Program-made: the position numbers and the translations under genes
Source of the DNA: Nitrobacter sp039808345
GTDB lineage: Bacteria; Pseudomonadota; Alphaproteobacteria; Rhizobiales; Xanthobacteraceae
Assembly: GCF_047824785.1 (NCBI RefSeq)
Contig: NZ_CP181167.1
Coordinates: 806,001 to 870,000, forward strand
DNA: 64,000 nucleotides
Direction of reading: 5' to 3'
The notes under the pieces: model-generated
Told to the model about the DNA's origin: nothing
The model's input: the letters and a program-made list of their open reading frames with translations, nothing else
Database searches by the model: none
Shown here: positions 1 to 8,308 of the stretch, piece after piece
Position numbering within the stretch: position 1 is the first letter of the stretch
How the letters are laid out: the number at the start of each line of letters is the position of its first letter

Positions 1-441
1 CGCCTGGAGCTTGCGGAGAAGGCGGGATTGAAGATCGACCGCGGCGTGCTCGTCAACCAGTTCCTGGAAACAAGCGCGCCCGGCATCTTTGCGGCCGGCG
101 ACATCGCGCGCTGGCCCGATGCGCGGTTCGGAGAGAACATCCGGGTCGAGCACTGGGTCGTGGCGCAGCGCCAGGGGCAGGTGGCGGCGCGCAACATGCT
201 GGGACACCGCGAAAAGTATGACGCTGTGCCGTTCTTCTGGAGCCAGCATTATGATGTGCCGATCAACTATGTCGGCCACGCGTTGAAGTGGGACCAGATC
301 GAGGTCGAGGGCAGCGTTGCTGACCGGGATTGCCTGCTGCGCTACAAGCATCAAGGGCGCGTGCTGGCGGTCTCCTCGATCTACCGGGATGTCGACCACC
401 TCAAGGCGGAAGTGGCGATGGAGCGCGCTGTCGCCGCCTGA
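1..441 (+). CDS. FAD-dependent pyridine nucleotide-disulfide oxidoreductase, C-terminal part (ferredoxin/rubredoxin reductase type)
   Basis: The reading frame is open from the first base, so the 5' part lies outside the window. About 146 residues remain. The segment GIFAAGDIA is the second FAD-contacting motif of the glutathione-reductase-like fold, and the following ~85 residues match the reductase C-terminal domain of ferredoxin/rubredoxin reductases and AIF-like proteins (EHWVVAQRQGQVAARNM, then FFWSQHYD). Such enzymes move electrons from NAD(P)H to a small iron-sulfur or rubredoxin partner in the cytoplasm. The partner cannot be told from this fragment. The frame ends in TGA, 109 bases before the next gene. 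The family is clear; the exact substrate is not. Confidence 0.85.
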   Translation, partial: RLELAEKAGLKIDRGVLVNQFLETSAPGIFAAGDIARWPDARFGENIRVEHWVVAQRQGQVAARNMLGHREKYDAVPFFWSQHYDVPINYVGHALKWDQIEVEGSVADRDCLLRYKHQGRVLAVSSIYRDVDHLKAEVAMERAVAA

Positions 442-550
442 CATTCAGCCTCGCGATATACTACGCTCCCGACCGGAGCCGGCGTGATCGCGGGGTTTTC
501 TCACGGCGCGATCCAACGCAGGAACGCGCCAACTCGCGACGGAGCGATCC

Positions 551-1106
551 GTGAGTGAACCGCCAAATGATCGCAGGTTCGCGCTGTTCGGAACCGCGAT
601 CGGGATCTGCGGTATCGTCTGGACCGCGCATGGCGTGGAAGCGGTGCAGCTGCCGGTTGGCGGATGAAGACAAGACCCGGATGCGTCTTCATCAGCGTTA
701 TCGGAGCCTCGCAGAGGCGGCTCCGCCCGCCGCCGTGCAGGCCGCGATCGACGGCATAATCGCGTTGCTTGAGGGTGAGCCGGTCGATTTATCCGGTGTG
801 GTGCTCGATCTCGACAGCGTAGGCGAATTCGATCGCCGCGTTTACGACATCGCACGGACCATTCCTGCGGGCAGCACGGTGACCTATGGCGACATCGCCA
901 AGCGCCTCGGCGGCCTTGAGCTATCGCGCGATGTCGGTCAGGCGCTCGGCCGTAACCCGTGTCCGATCGTGGTGCCGTGCCATCGCGTGCTTGCGGCCGG
1001 CGACAGGCCGGGAGGCTTCTCGGCGAGCGGCGGCGTCGCGACCAAACTGAAAATGCTCGCCATCGAGGGCGCCATCATCAATCACACGCCCGGCTTGTTC
1101 GATTGA
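551..1106 (+). pseudogene. ogt: Methylated-DNA--protein-cysteine methyltransferase, frameshifted
   Basis: The product would repair O6-alkylguanine by moving the alkyl group to its own cysteine. The N-terminal part is read from GTG 551 (FALFGTAIGICGIVW, then GVEAVQLPVG) and stops at TGA 665-667. The remainder lies in another frame from about base 660 (ADEDKTRMRLHQRY onward) and contains the active-site motif PCHRV (about 976-990) and the wing GGFSASGG. The 556-base span is one base more than a multiple of three, consistent with a single extra base near 655-665 (sequence GGTTGGCGGATG). A stand-alone frame from GTG 555 exists, but its first ~35 residues look like out-of-frame translation. No slippery heptamer is visible, so this is either a real lesion or a sequencing error. 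GGAGCG at 541-546 is a plausible ribosome site for GTG 551. Confidence 0.8.
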
Positions 1107-1238
1107 TCCATTTCGCGCAAGGCGGTTGCGGCCAGCCGCCGATGCCTCATTGCCGCCGCCGTGGTAAGGTGCTGTTTATTCGTTTTCGAGTGATGATGTG
1201 CCGAATTTTGATCAGGGAGCAGGTGGCGCATCGCGCGG

Positions 1239-1396
1239 AAAACGCGTCAGAACAAAACGCGTCAGAACAAAGAGGCTAAGGCTGACCGGACCAGAGCGTT
1301 TTCAAGCGAAGTGGACACCGGTTCGCGTGAAGAAAACGCGTCAAAACAATAATCTAGAGCCTCGCTTCTGATTCAATCAGAAGCGAACATGCTCTA
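1239..1396 (+). repeat. Palindromic repeat locus (type 1 hairpin A + hairpin B), with a short duplicated tail
   Basis: Hairpin A runs 1296-1339: stem GCGTTTTC/GAAAACGC, inner GCGAA/TTCGC, apex GTGGACACCGG. A linker (GTCAAAACAATAATC) leads to hairpin B, whose TCGCTTCTGAT arm pairs with ATCAGAAGCGA, ending at CTCTAG 1396. Upstream, AAAACGCGTCAGAAC occurs twice in tandem (1239-1268), a duplicated copy of the linker edge. The locus lies between two co-directional genes, in the same orientation, 23 bases before the next start. Confidence 0.9.
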
Positions 1397-1419
1397 GCTC
1401 CAGCAGCCCGGAGACCGAG

Positions 1420-3927
1420 TTGAGTGGTGTGACCCCAGATCCATCCAGTCAGAACGACGACCCGCTTGGGTCGGCGGGAGTTGAACTGACGCGCGCCCTG
1501 CAGCGCGCCAGGTGGGTGATCGCGTGGGAAAGGGCCTGGCCACATATCGCACGGCTGCTTTGCGTCGGCGGGTTGTTTCTGGCGGTTTCCTGGGCCGGGG
1601 CCTGGCTGGTTCTGCCGGTTTGGGGACGCGTCGTTGCTCTTGCTGCGTTTGTTCTGCTCGCCGTTGCGGCGGCGGTGCCTGCCGTCAGGTTCCGCTGGCC
1701 CAGCCGCGAGGAAGGATTGAGCCGGCTCGACCGCGGTGCCGGCCTTCGCCATCGTCCCGTCACCGCGCTCGCTGACACGCTGGCGACCCGGGATCCGGTC
1801 GCGCATGCTTTGTGGCAGGCGCAGCGCGCGCGCGCGCTGACCGCGATCAAGCGTTTTAGCGCCGGGCTGCCGTCGCCGCGGCTGCCGCTGCATGACCTCT
1901 GGGCCTTGCGAGCGCTGGTGATGGTGCTGATGGTCGCCACGTTTATCGCGGCGGGGGGCGAACGGACCGAGCGCGTCGCCGCGGCGTTCGACTGGCATGG
2001 CGCGCTGACCTCGGCTCATGTCAGAGTCGATGCCTGGGTGGCTCCGCCGCCTTATACCGGCAGGCCGCCGATCATTCTGTCCGGGTCCGGCAAGGACGCC
2101 AGTTCGTCAGATGCGGCGCTTCCGGTGCCTGCGGGCAGCACGCTGATCGTGCGTTCGAGCGGCGGCGGTCTCGACGTCGCGCTCAGTGGCGGCGTGACCG
2201 AGAAGGCTCCCGCCGACAAGCCTCCGCAAGGCACGAACGAGCGGCACTTCACCATTGCCGCGGATGGCACGGCTCAGGTGCGCGCGCCCTCGGGGCAGCC
2301 GCGATGGACCTTCAACGCAATCGCCGATCGCGCTCCGGCGATCTCGCTGGCCAAGCGGCCGGAACGCCAGGCGCGCGGATCGTTGCAGATATCCTATCGC
2401 CTGGAGGACGATTACGGCGTCACCGAAGCCCATGCGTCATTCTCGGCCCGGCCCGCATCCGCTGCAAACGATGGGACGGTCGCGCGCCCGCTGTTCGATC
2501 CGCCGCAATTCGCGCTGGTGCTGCCGAATGCGAGGCCCCGCAGCGGCATCGGGCAGATGGTCCATGATCTGAGCGAAAGTCCCTACGCCGGCGCCGAAGT
2601 GACCTTGACGCTGACGGCGCGCGATGACGCCGGAAACGAGGGCCGCAGCGAGCCGCTCGACCTGCGCCTGCCGGAGCGCGTGTTCACCAAACCGCTTGCG
2701 CGCGCGCTGATCGAGCAGCGCCGCATCCTGGCGCTGGACGCCAATCAGAACAGGCAGGTCCATACCGCGCTCGATGCTCTCCTGATCGCGCCCGAGGTGT
2801 TTACTCCCAGGGCGGGTGAGTATCTCGGTCTTTACAGCGTTACCAAGCAGCTCGAGGAAGCGCGCATCGACGCCCAGTTGCGGGAGGTCGTCGCCAGCCT
2901 TTGGGGGCTCGCCGTCAGCATCGAGGACGGCAATATCACCGATGTCGAGAAGGCGCTGCGCGCCGCGCAGGATGCCTTGAAGGAGGCATTGGAGCGCGGC
3001 GCGAGCGACGAGGAAATCAGGAAGCTCACCGAGAACCTGCGCGCGGCGCTGGATAACTATCTGCGCCAGCTCGCCGAACAGATGCGTAACAATCCGGAGC
3101 AGCTGGCGCGTCCGCTCGACCCCAACGGCAGGGTGATGCGCCCGCAGGATCTCGACAACATGATCGAGCGCATGGAGCGTCTGTCCCGCTCCGGCGACAA
3201 GGAAGCCGCCAGGCAATTGCTCGATCAGTTGCAGCAGATGCTCGAAAATCTGCAGATGGCGCAGCCGGGCCAGGGCGAGGGAGCGGGCGAGGATCTGCAA
3301 CAGTCGCTGAATGAACTCGGCGACATGATCCGCAAGCAGCAGCAGTTGCGCGACAAGACCTACAAGCAAGGCATGGATTCGCGGCGCGATCACGATGACG
3401 GCCAGGAGCGCAGCGGCCAGAATGGGATGGGCGGCCTGCAGCAGGATCAAAGCGGCCTGCAGCAGGATCAAAAGGCCCTGCATGACAGGCTCAAGACATT
3501 GCAGCAGGAACTCGCCCGCCGCGGCATGGGATCGAGCCAGCCGGATGACGACCTCGGCCAGGCTGATTCCGCAATGGGCCAGGCGGGCGGCCGGCTTGGC
3601 GAGGGTAACGCCGATGGCGCCGTCGACGCGCAGGGCCGGGCGCTCGATGCGCTGCGCAAGGGCGCTCGCAGCCTTGCCGAGGCCATGCAACAGGGCGAAG
3701 ACGGGTCCGGTGGCCGGATGGGCCGGCAGAGCGGCGGTCAGACCGATCCGCTGGGGCGGCCGCTGCGGGGCCGCGAGTTCGGCAACGAGACGACAGTCAA
3801 GATTCCCGGCGAGATCGACGTTCAGCGGGTCCGCCGCATTCTCGAAGAGTTGCGCCGCCGCCTCGCCGATCCGTCACGGCCGAAGATCGAACTCGATTAC
3901 ATCGATCGGCTGCTTAAGGACTACTGA
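1420..3927 (+). CDS. TIGR02302/DUF4175 family membrane protein
   Basis: A protein of 835 residues starting at TTG 1420, the usual length for this alphaproteobacterial family of unknown function. Two hydrophobic segments lie near residues 43-90 and a third near 165-180. A large extracytoplasmic-type region with Pro-rich stretches follows (DAWVAPPPYTGRPP). After residue 480 comes a long, charged, Gln-rich and probably coiled-coil region. The C-terminus is conserved-looking (ELRRRLADPSRPKIELDYIDRLL). A perfect 21-base tandem duplication gives a repeated GLQQDQ motif near residue 675. The 3' end overlaps the convergent cpdR by 14 bases. No enzymatic motif was recognised. Confidence 0.85.
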   Translation: MSGVTPDPSSQNDDPLGSAGVELTRALQRARWVIAWERAWPHIARLLCVGGLFLAVSWAGAWLVLPVWGRVVALAAFVLLAVAAAVPAVRFRWPSREEGLSRLDRGAGLRHRPVTALADTLATRDPVAHALWQAQRARALTAIKRFSAGLPSPRLPLHDLWALRALVMVLMVATFIAAGGERTERVAAAFDWHGALTSAHVRVDAWVAPPPYTGRPPIILSGSGKDASSSDAALPVPAGSTLIVRSSGGGLDVALSGGVTEKAPADKPPQGTNERHFTIAADGTAQVRAPSGQPRWTFNAIADRAPAISLAKRPERQARGSLQISYRLEDDYGVTEAHASFSARPASAANDGTVARPLFDPPQFALVLPNARPRSGIGQMVHDLSESPYAGAEVTLTLTARDDAGNEGRSEPLDLRLPERVFTKPLARALIEQRRILALDANQNRQVHTALDALLIAPEVFTPRAGEYLGLYSVTKQLEEARIDAQLREVVASLWGLAVSIEDGNITDVEKALRAAQDALKEALERGASDEEIRKLTENLRAALDNYLRQLAEQMRNNPEQLARPLDPNGRVMRPQDLDNMIERMERLSRSGDKEAARQLLDQLQQMLENLQMAQPGQGEGAGEDLQQSLNELGDMIRKQQQLRDKTYKQGMDSRRDHDDGQERSGQNGMGGLQQDQSGLQQDQKALHDRLKTLQQELARRGMGSSQPDDDLGQADSAMGQAGGRLGEGNADGAVDAQGRALDALRKGARSLAEAMQQGEDGSGGRMGRQSGGQTDPLGRPLRGREFGNETTVKIPGEIDVQRVRRILEELRRRLADPSRPKIELDYIDRLLKDY
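3431..3472 (+). repeat. In-frame 21-bp tandem duplication
   Basis: Two identical 21-base units (3431-3451 and 3452-3472), starting GCGGCCTGCAGCAGGATC, lie inside the TIGR02302 gene and add seven residues without breaking the frame. Confidence 0.95.
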
Positions 3928-4306
3928 TCGCCCCGCCAGTCTGCGGCGTTAGCGCGCCCGCGACCGCGGCGCGGATATCGGCCACCGAAAACGGCTTGGT
4001 GACGACATCGTGCACGATGGCGTTGAGACCCGACGCGCGCTCACGCTGATCGGCGAAACCCGTCATCAGCAGGATGATCAGGCGGGGAAAATCGCGCGCG
4101 GCGGCAAGCGCCAGCGCGATGCCATCCATGATCGGCATCTTGATGTCGGTAAGCAGCAGGTCGAAGGCATGCGCGTCAGCTGAAAGAATATCCAGCGCTT
4201 CGGCGCCGTCAGCCGCGGTCACGATCTCGTGGCCGTCCATGGCGATGGCGCGGGCGACCAGCGAGCGCATCGAGTCCTCGTCGTCGGCGATCAGCACCCG
4301 CGCCAT
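3914..4306 (-). CDS. cpdR: Response regulator CpdR (single receiver domain)
   Basis: A 130-residue stand-alone receiver domain. It has the acidic pair in ADDEDS (residues 8-11), the phosphoacceptor Asp in LLLTDIKMP (about 53), the Thr in LLMTGF and the Lys in VTKPF. The sequence matches Caulobacter/Sinorhizobium CpdR, notably GIALALAAARDFP and GFADQRERA. Unphosphorylated CpdR brings ClpXP protease and CtrA degradation to the cell pole, so it couples phosphorelay state to the cell cycle. It starts 3 bases after the stop of the zinc-ribbon gene on the same strand and is probably co-transcribed with it. Its 3' end overlaps the convergent TIGR02302 gene. Confidence 0.85.
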   Translation of the reverse strand: MARVLIADDEDSMRSLVARAIAMDGHEIVTAADGAEALDILSADAHAFDLLLTDIKMPIMDGIALALAAARDFPRLIILLMTGFADQRERASGLNAIVHDVVTKPFSVADIRAAVAGALTPQTGGAISSP

Positions 4307-4309
4307 GGG

Positions 4310-5158
4310 TCAGGCTCCATTTCCAGCGGCAAGATCCTGCCGGTTGAAGAAGCGAACATCGATACTGCGGCCTTCAGGTGGCGGCGATGCCAGCCGTGTC
4401 CGGAACCAGACGTTTTCACCAGGCTTGAGCGCGGGCTGCTCGAGAACCGCGTTCCACGCGTAGATCTCCGTTTCATGCGCGTCCCGCACGCTGAAGCGCA
4501 GGCGCGGCAGTTCGACCGGCTTGCGGGTTTGCGCCGCGATCATGCCTTCGATCACCAGAACCTGCTTGCCGTCGACGGTTTCGGTCGAGGTGGTGACGTC
4601 CTTGAACGCCCATCCGCGCAGGTTCACTTCCAGGCCTACCAATCGGTAGAACGTTGCGGTTTGCGGAAGCAGGCGCACGATCTCGACGCGCCAGATCACA
4701 AGAGCCAGCACCATGGCGGCCATCGCGACACAGAAGGTATTTTGGGTGATCGCAGGCGGCCGAAGCACGAACCAGCGTCCGAGGCGGCCGTGGAACCGTG
4801 AAGCAGCATGAAGCAGGCGCGGCCGCTTGCCGTCCCGGGGTGTATTGTCCTGCGGGGCCGGTGGCGCAACAACTCTGGTGAGATCCTGTCGCGGCGCCTC
4901 GGGTTCGGGATATTCGGGCAGGTCGCTGGCGATCGACGGACTTTCGACCGACGGCATGTCGCCGGTGTTCGGAGGATCGGTCCATCCCGCCATCTCGTCC
5001 GCTCCCGCCATCGTGGGGACGCGAACCCTGGCGATATTGTCCGGCGCCGCCCGCCATGTTTCCTTGCAGCGCGAGCAGCGGACGATGCGGCCCTTTCCGC
5101 CGAGCTTCGCGGGGTCGACCGCATAGGATGTCGTACAGTGGGGACAGACAATGTGCAT
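4310..5158 (-). CDS. Zinc-ribbon domain (MJ0042-type) membrane protein
   Basis: A protein of 282 residues. The N-terminal 40 residues form an MJ0042-type zinc ribbon with two CxxC pairs (CPHC and CSRC). A variable, Pro-rich cytoplasmic region follows. One hydrophobic segment lies near residues 138-158 (FCVAMAAMVLALVIW). The C-terminal ~120 residues resemble the DUF3426-like extracytoplasmic domain (LVGLEVNLRGWAFKDV, then WFRTRLASPP). The architecture suggests a membrane-anchored sensor or scaffold; its function is unknown. It is divergent from ftsE and sits directly upstream of cpdR, with a 3-base gap. Confidence 0.8.
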   Translation of the reverse strand: MHIVCPHCTTSYAVDPAKLGGKGRIVRCSRCKETWRAAPDNIARVRVPTMAGADEMAGWTDPPNTGDMPSVESPSIASDLPEYPEPEAPRQDLTRVVAPPAPQDNTPRDGKRPRLLHAASRFHGRLGRWFVLRPPAITQNTFCVAMAAMVLALVIWRVEIVRLLPQTATFYRLVGLEVNLRGWAFKDVTTSTETVDGKQVLVIEGMIAAQTRKPVELPRLRFSVRDAHETEIYAWNAVLEQPALKPGENVWFRTRLASPPPEGRSIDVRFFNRQDLAAGNGA

Positions 5159-5260
5159 GGACGAATCGCCGAGTGACGCTGTCCGAAATCTACGCGCCGA
5201 CCGTTAACGAATCGGAAACCATAACCGACGCACAAAAGGATGATTGCGGGGACTCCATGA

Positions 5261-5294
5261 TCTTGATTTGACGCGTTTTCCTCACGCGAACCAG
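5261..5294 (-). repeat. Truncated remnant of hairpin A
   Basis: TTGATTTGACGCGTTTTCCT followed by CACGCGAACC is the reverse-strand 3' half of the type 1 hairpin A plus linker. The apex and the other stem arm are missing. It lies in the divergent zinc-ribbon/ftsE gap, 18 bases before the proposed ftsE start. Confidence 0.8.
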
Positions 5295-5312
5295 GAAGTC
5301 GGGACACAAGGC

Positions 5313-5972
5313 TTGATCCGGTTCGAAAATGTCGGCTTGCGTTACGGGCTCGGCCCGGAGATTTTGCGCGACATCAGCTTTCATCTTCCCGCCCGCTCCT
5401 TTCAGTTTCTCACCGGCCCGTCGGGCGCGGGAAAAACCTCCCTGCTGCGGCTCCTGTTTCTGTCGCTGCGGCCGACGAGGGGTCTCGTCAACCTGTTCGG
5501 TCAGGACGTCTCGCTGCAGAGCAAGGATGCGATCGCCGACCTGCGCAAGCGTATTGGGATCGTGTTGCAGGACTTTCGCCTGCTCGACCATATGACCACC
5601 TACGAGAACGTCGCGTTGCCGTTCCGGGTGATGGGCCGCGATGAGTCGACCTATCGCCGTGAAGTGATCGATCTTCTGAAGTGGGTGGGGCTCGGCGAGC
5701 GCATGGATGCGCTGCCGCCGGTGCTGTCCGGAGGGGAGAAGCAGCGCGCGGCGATCGCTCGCGCGGTGATCTCGCGGCCGCAGCTTCTGCTGGCGGACGA
5801 GCCGACCGGCAACGTCGATCCGACGCTCGGGCAGCGTCTGCTGCGGCTGTTCATCGAACTGAACAAGTCCGGCACGGCGGTCATCATCGCCACCCACGAC
5901 ATCGCCCTGATGGATGAATATGACGCGCGGCGGCTGGTGCTGCATCAGGGGCGGCTGCACATCTATGAGTAA
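5313..5972 (+). CDS. ftsE: Cell division ATP-binding protein FtsE
   Basis: A 219-residue ABC ATPase. It has Walker A GPSGAGKTS (residues ~36-44), a Q-loop in VLQDFRLLDHM, signature LSGGEKQRAAIARA and Walker B LLLADEPTGN. FtsE with FtsX forms the inner-membrane complex that controls septal peptidoglycan hydrolases. I chose TTG 5313 because family members begin MIRFENV. An upstream ATG at 5244 would add 23 residues translated from a repeat remnant. The stop overlaps the ftsX start by 8 bases, so the two are translationally coupled. Confidence 0.93.
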   Translation: MIRFENVGLRYGLGPEILRDISFHLPARSFQFLTGPSGAGKTSLLRLLFLSLRPTRGLVNLFGQDVSLQSKDAIADLRKRIGIVLQDFRLLDHMTTYENVALPFRVMGRDESTYRREVIDLLKWVGLGERMDALPPVLSGGEKQRAAIARAVISRPQLLLADEPTGNVDPTLGQRLLRLFIELNKSGTAVIIATHDIALMDEYDARRLVLHQGRLHIYE

Positions 5973-6936
5973 GGCAGGGGACGGTCATGATGTGCTGATG
6001 GATCTCGGGCGCGAGCGCCCGCAGGTGCCGGTCCGCGCGCGCAACATGTCGCCGATCGTGCCGCGTGCATCGATCGCGGGCCGCGCCCTGGTGGCCGTGG
6101 TCGCCATCATGACGTTCCTGGCGTCGATCACCACCGGGGCGGTGCTTCTGATCAACGCTTCGGCCTCGGAATGGCAGTCGGAGGTCGCGAGCGAAATCAC
6201 CATCCAGGTACGTCCCGCCGCCGGCCGCGATCTGGAGCAGGATGTCGCCGCCGCTGCCGCCGCGGCCCGCGAGCAGCCGGGGATTCTCGATGTCAGGCCG
6301 TACACCAGGGAGGAGTCGGCCAGGCTGCTGGAGCCCTGGCTCGGCAGTGGGCTGTCGCTCGACGATCTGCCGGTGCCGCGCATGATCGTGGCCCGCGCGG
6401 CGCCCGGAACCAGCCTCGATCTGGAAGGACTCCGCAGCCGCGTGACGCAACTGGCGCCATCGACCAGCGTGGACGACCATCGCGCCTGGATCGACCGGAT
6501 GCGATCGATGACCAACGCGACCGTGTTCGCAGGCATCGGCGTTCTCGCGCTGGTCATCATTGCGACGATTATCTCGGTATCGTTCGCGACCCGGGGAGCG
6601 ATGGCGGCCAATCGTCCGATCGTCGAGGTGCTGCATTTCGTCGGAGCCAGCGATCGGTACATCGCCAATCACTTCCTGCGCCACTTCCTGCGACTCGGGC
6701 TGAGGGGCGGCGTGATCGGGTGCGTCGCCGCGATGCTGATGTTCGGATTCTCCGAATCGATTGCGAACTGGTTCTCGGGAACGCCGGTGGGGGACCAATT
6801 TGCGGCTTTGCTCGGCACGTTCTCGCTGCGCCCTTTCGGCTATCTGGTGCTGGCGGGCCAGACAGTCCTCATCGCGGTGATCACCGCCTTTGCGTCCCGC
6901 CGCACATTGTTCGCGACGCTTGATGAGATCGACTGA
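5965..6936 (+). CDS. ftsX: Cell division ABC transporter permease FtsX
   Basis: A protein of 323 residues with the FtsX layout. There is a cytoplasmic N-terminus, a transmembrane helix near residues 40-65 (ALVAVVAIMTFLASITTGAV) and an extracytoplasmic domain of ~120 residues. Three C-terminal helices follow (TVFAGIGVLALVIIATIISV, then GGVIGCVAAMLMFGF, then YLVLAGQTVLIAVITAF). ATG 5965 overlaps the end of ftsE; an earlier ATG 5914 would lie deep inside ftsE. FtsX transmits ATP-driven motion of FtsE to periplasmic activators of amidases. In alphaproteobacteria the sequence is weakly conserved, and pairing with ftsE is the strongest evidence. Confidence 0.9.
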   Translation: MSKAGDGHDVLMDLGRERPQVPVRARNMSPIVPRASIAGRALVAVVAIMTFLASITTGAVLLINASASEWQSEVASEITIQVRPAAGRDLEQDVAAAAAAAREQPGILDVRPYTREESARLLEPWLGSGLSLDDLPVPRMIVARAAPGTSLDLEGLRSRVTQLAPSTSVDDHRAWIDRMRSMTNATVFAGIGVLALVIIATIISVSFATRGAMAANRPIVEVLHFVGASDRYIANHFLRHFLRLGLRGGVIGCVAAMLMFGFSESIANWFSGTPVGDQFAALLGTFSLRPFGYLVLAGQTVLIAVITAFASRRTLFATLDEID

Positions 6937-7022
6937 GCGGGCCGCTCAGGGCCAGGGCACGATCCGATGGCACGATCCGACCAAGTTGAACCGGACCATG
7001 CTCTGGAAATTATTGTCTGGCC

Positions 7023-7286
7023 GCATTTTCTTGCGGCGAACCGGACTCCACTTCGCCCCAAAACGCATTAAAATCGGGGGCTATAGCGTTTTCGAGCGAA
7101 GTGGAGTCCGGTTCGCGTCAAGAAAACGCGTCAAAACAAAAGCTGGAGCCCGGCTTTGATTCCGTCAAAGCCGGAATAGCTCTAGAGCATGATCCCGAAA
7201 AGTGGATACCGGTTTTCGGAGAAGATCATGCTCAAACAAAAAGATGAGCGACGAGTCTGATTCAACGCAGTTGAAACAGACTCTAG
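7023..7286 (+). repeat. Compound palindromic repeat locus
   Basis: It fills most of the 363-base gap between ftsX and the YdcF-like gene. The parts in order are: a degenerate reverse hairpin A (7023-7066); a type 1 hairpin A (about 7087-7130, apex GTGGAGTCCGG); a hairpin B variant whose CCGGCTTTGA arm pairs with TCAAAGCCGG (7143-7184); and a type 2 hairpin A. In the last, GAGCATGATC (7185-7194) pairs with GATCATGCTC (7224-7233) around apex GTGGATACCGG. A hairpin with AGTCTG/CAGACT arms closes the locus, ending in CTCTAG 7286. Adjacent modules share one CTAG. No gene is seen in the gap. Confidence 0.9.
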
Positions 7287-7299
7287 GGACACCGAACGG

Positions 7300-8025
7300 A
7301 TGAGCGAAGAAGCACGTCACGACAATATGGAAGCTCCGCGCCGGGCGCCGGGCCGCCGGCGTGGTATGCTGCTTGCGACCCTGGTTGCCGCCGCCGGAAT
7401 CGCCTTTGTCGGGGCGGCGGCCGGCTTCGTCGGGTTTCTGTCGCAGTTGCGGGGGGCGGAGACGAAGCCCGCGGCTAACGCTGATGGCATCGTGGTGCTC
7501 ACCGGCGGCTCGTCGCGGATTTCCGATGCCGTCGAACTGCTGGCCGGCGGCTACGGCAAGCGGCTGCTGATTTCGGGCGTTCATCCGACAAACGGGGTCA
7601 GCGATATTTCGCGCTCGCTGCCGGACAGCCAGCGGCTGCTGACATGTTGCGTCGATCTCGACCGCTCCGCGGTCAACACCCGGAGCAACGCGAGCGAGAC
7701 GCGGCGCTGGGTCGACGGGCAAGGATTCCGCTCGCTGATCGTGGTGACATCCAACTACCATATGCCTCGCGCCATCGTCGAACTGTCGCACGCGATGCCG
7801 GACGTCACCTTGATTCCGTTCGCGGTCATCGGAGAAAAGTGGCGCGAGGAGCCATGGTGGACAAGCGGCGCGACCTTGCGGCTCCTGCTGTCGGAGTATG
7901 TCAAATACCTCGCCGCCGAGGCGCGGGTTCGACTGGCTCATCTTGGCCTCGACCTCGAACTCCCGTCCGAAAACGGGGATCAGTCGAGCGGGGCGTTCCA
8001 GCCACGCCGGCCGGCCTCGGGCTAG
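7300..8025 (+). CDS. YdcF family (DUF218) membrane-anchored protein
   Basis: A protein of 241 residues. A short cytoplasmic basic N-terminus (RRAPGRRR) precedes one transmembrane helix at residues ~24-47. The DUF218 domain follows (ADGIVVLTGGSSRISDAVELL, cut short here as VVLTGGSSR; then RLLISGVHP; then SLIVVTSNYHMPRA). The NYHMPR motif is typical of the SanA/ElyC/YdcF family, whose members affect envelope integrity or carrier-lipid use, but the biochemical function is unsettled. The start codon lies 14 bases after a compound repeat, and the TAG stop is part of the next repeat's edge (CTAGAG). A shorter start at ATG 7327 is possible. Confidence 0.85.
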   Translation: MSEEARHDNMEAPRRAPGRRRGMLLATLVAAAGIAFVGAAAGFVGFLSQLRGAETKPAANADGIVVLTGGSSRISDAVELLAGGYGKRLLISGVHPTNGVSDISRSLPDSQRLLTCCVDLDRSAVNTRSNASETRRWVDGQGFRSLIVVTSNYHMPRAIVELSHAMPDVTLIPFAVIGEKWREEPWWTSGATLRLLLSEYVKYLAAEARVRLAHLGLDLELPSENGDQSSGAFQPRRPASG

Positions 8026-8286
8026 AGCATCGGACCCGAAAGTGGGAACCGGTTTCGGGATAAATCCGATGCTCAATCAATTAACTGGAGCGGCGGCGCT
8101 GATTCCATTTGACCGGCCGCCGATCTAGAGCCTTTTTGTTTCTGATGGAATCGGAAGCGAGACTTTGAGATGCGCGTCAACTATAGCGTTTTCGAGCGAA
8201 GCGGAATCCGGTTCGCGTGAAGAAAACGCGTCAAATCAATATCATAGAGCTTCGCTTCTGATTCAATCAGAAGCGATCATGCTCTA
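8023..8286 (+). repeat. Compound palindromic repeat locus with type 3 hairpin A
   Basis: Type 3 hairpin A: GAGCATCGGA (8025-8034) pairs with TCCGATGCTC (8065-8074), inner CCCGAAA/TTTCGGG, apex GTGGGAACCGG. A GC-rich hairpin B variant (GGCGGC with GCCGCC, about 8081-8128) and an imperfect segment follow. A full type 1 unit fills 8182-8286. The locus overlaps the stop codon of the YdcF-like gene and reaches to 22 bases before the plsC start. No gene is seen in this gap. Confidence 0.9.
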
Positions 8287-8308
8287 ACGCCCCGCGACTG
8301 GATGCTTG

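Noticed and set aside
555..1106. A continuous 183-residue methyltransferase frame starting at GTG 555
   Set aside because: Its first ~35 residues are out-of-frame sequence of the true N-terminal domain. The complete family pattern needs both frames, so I call a frameshift instead.
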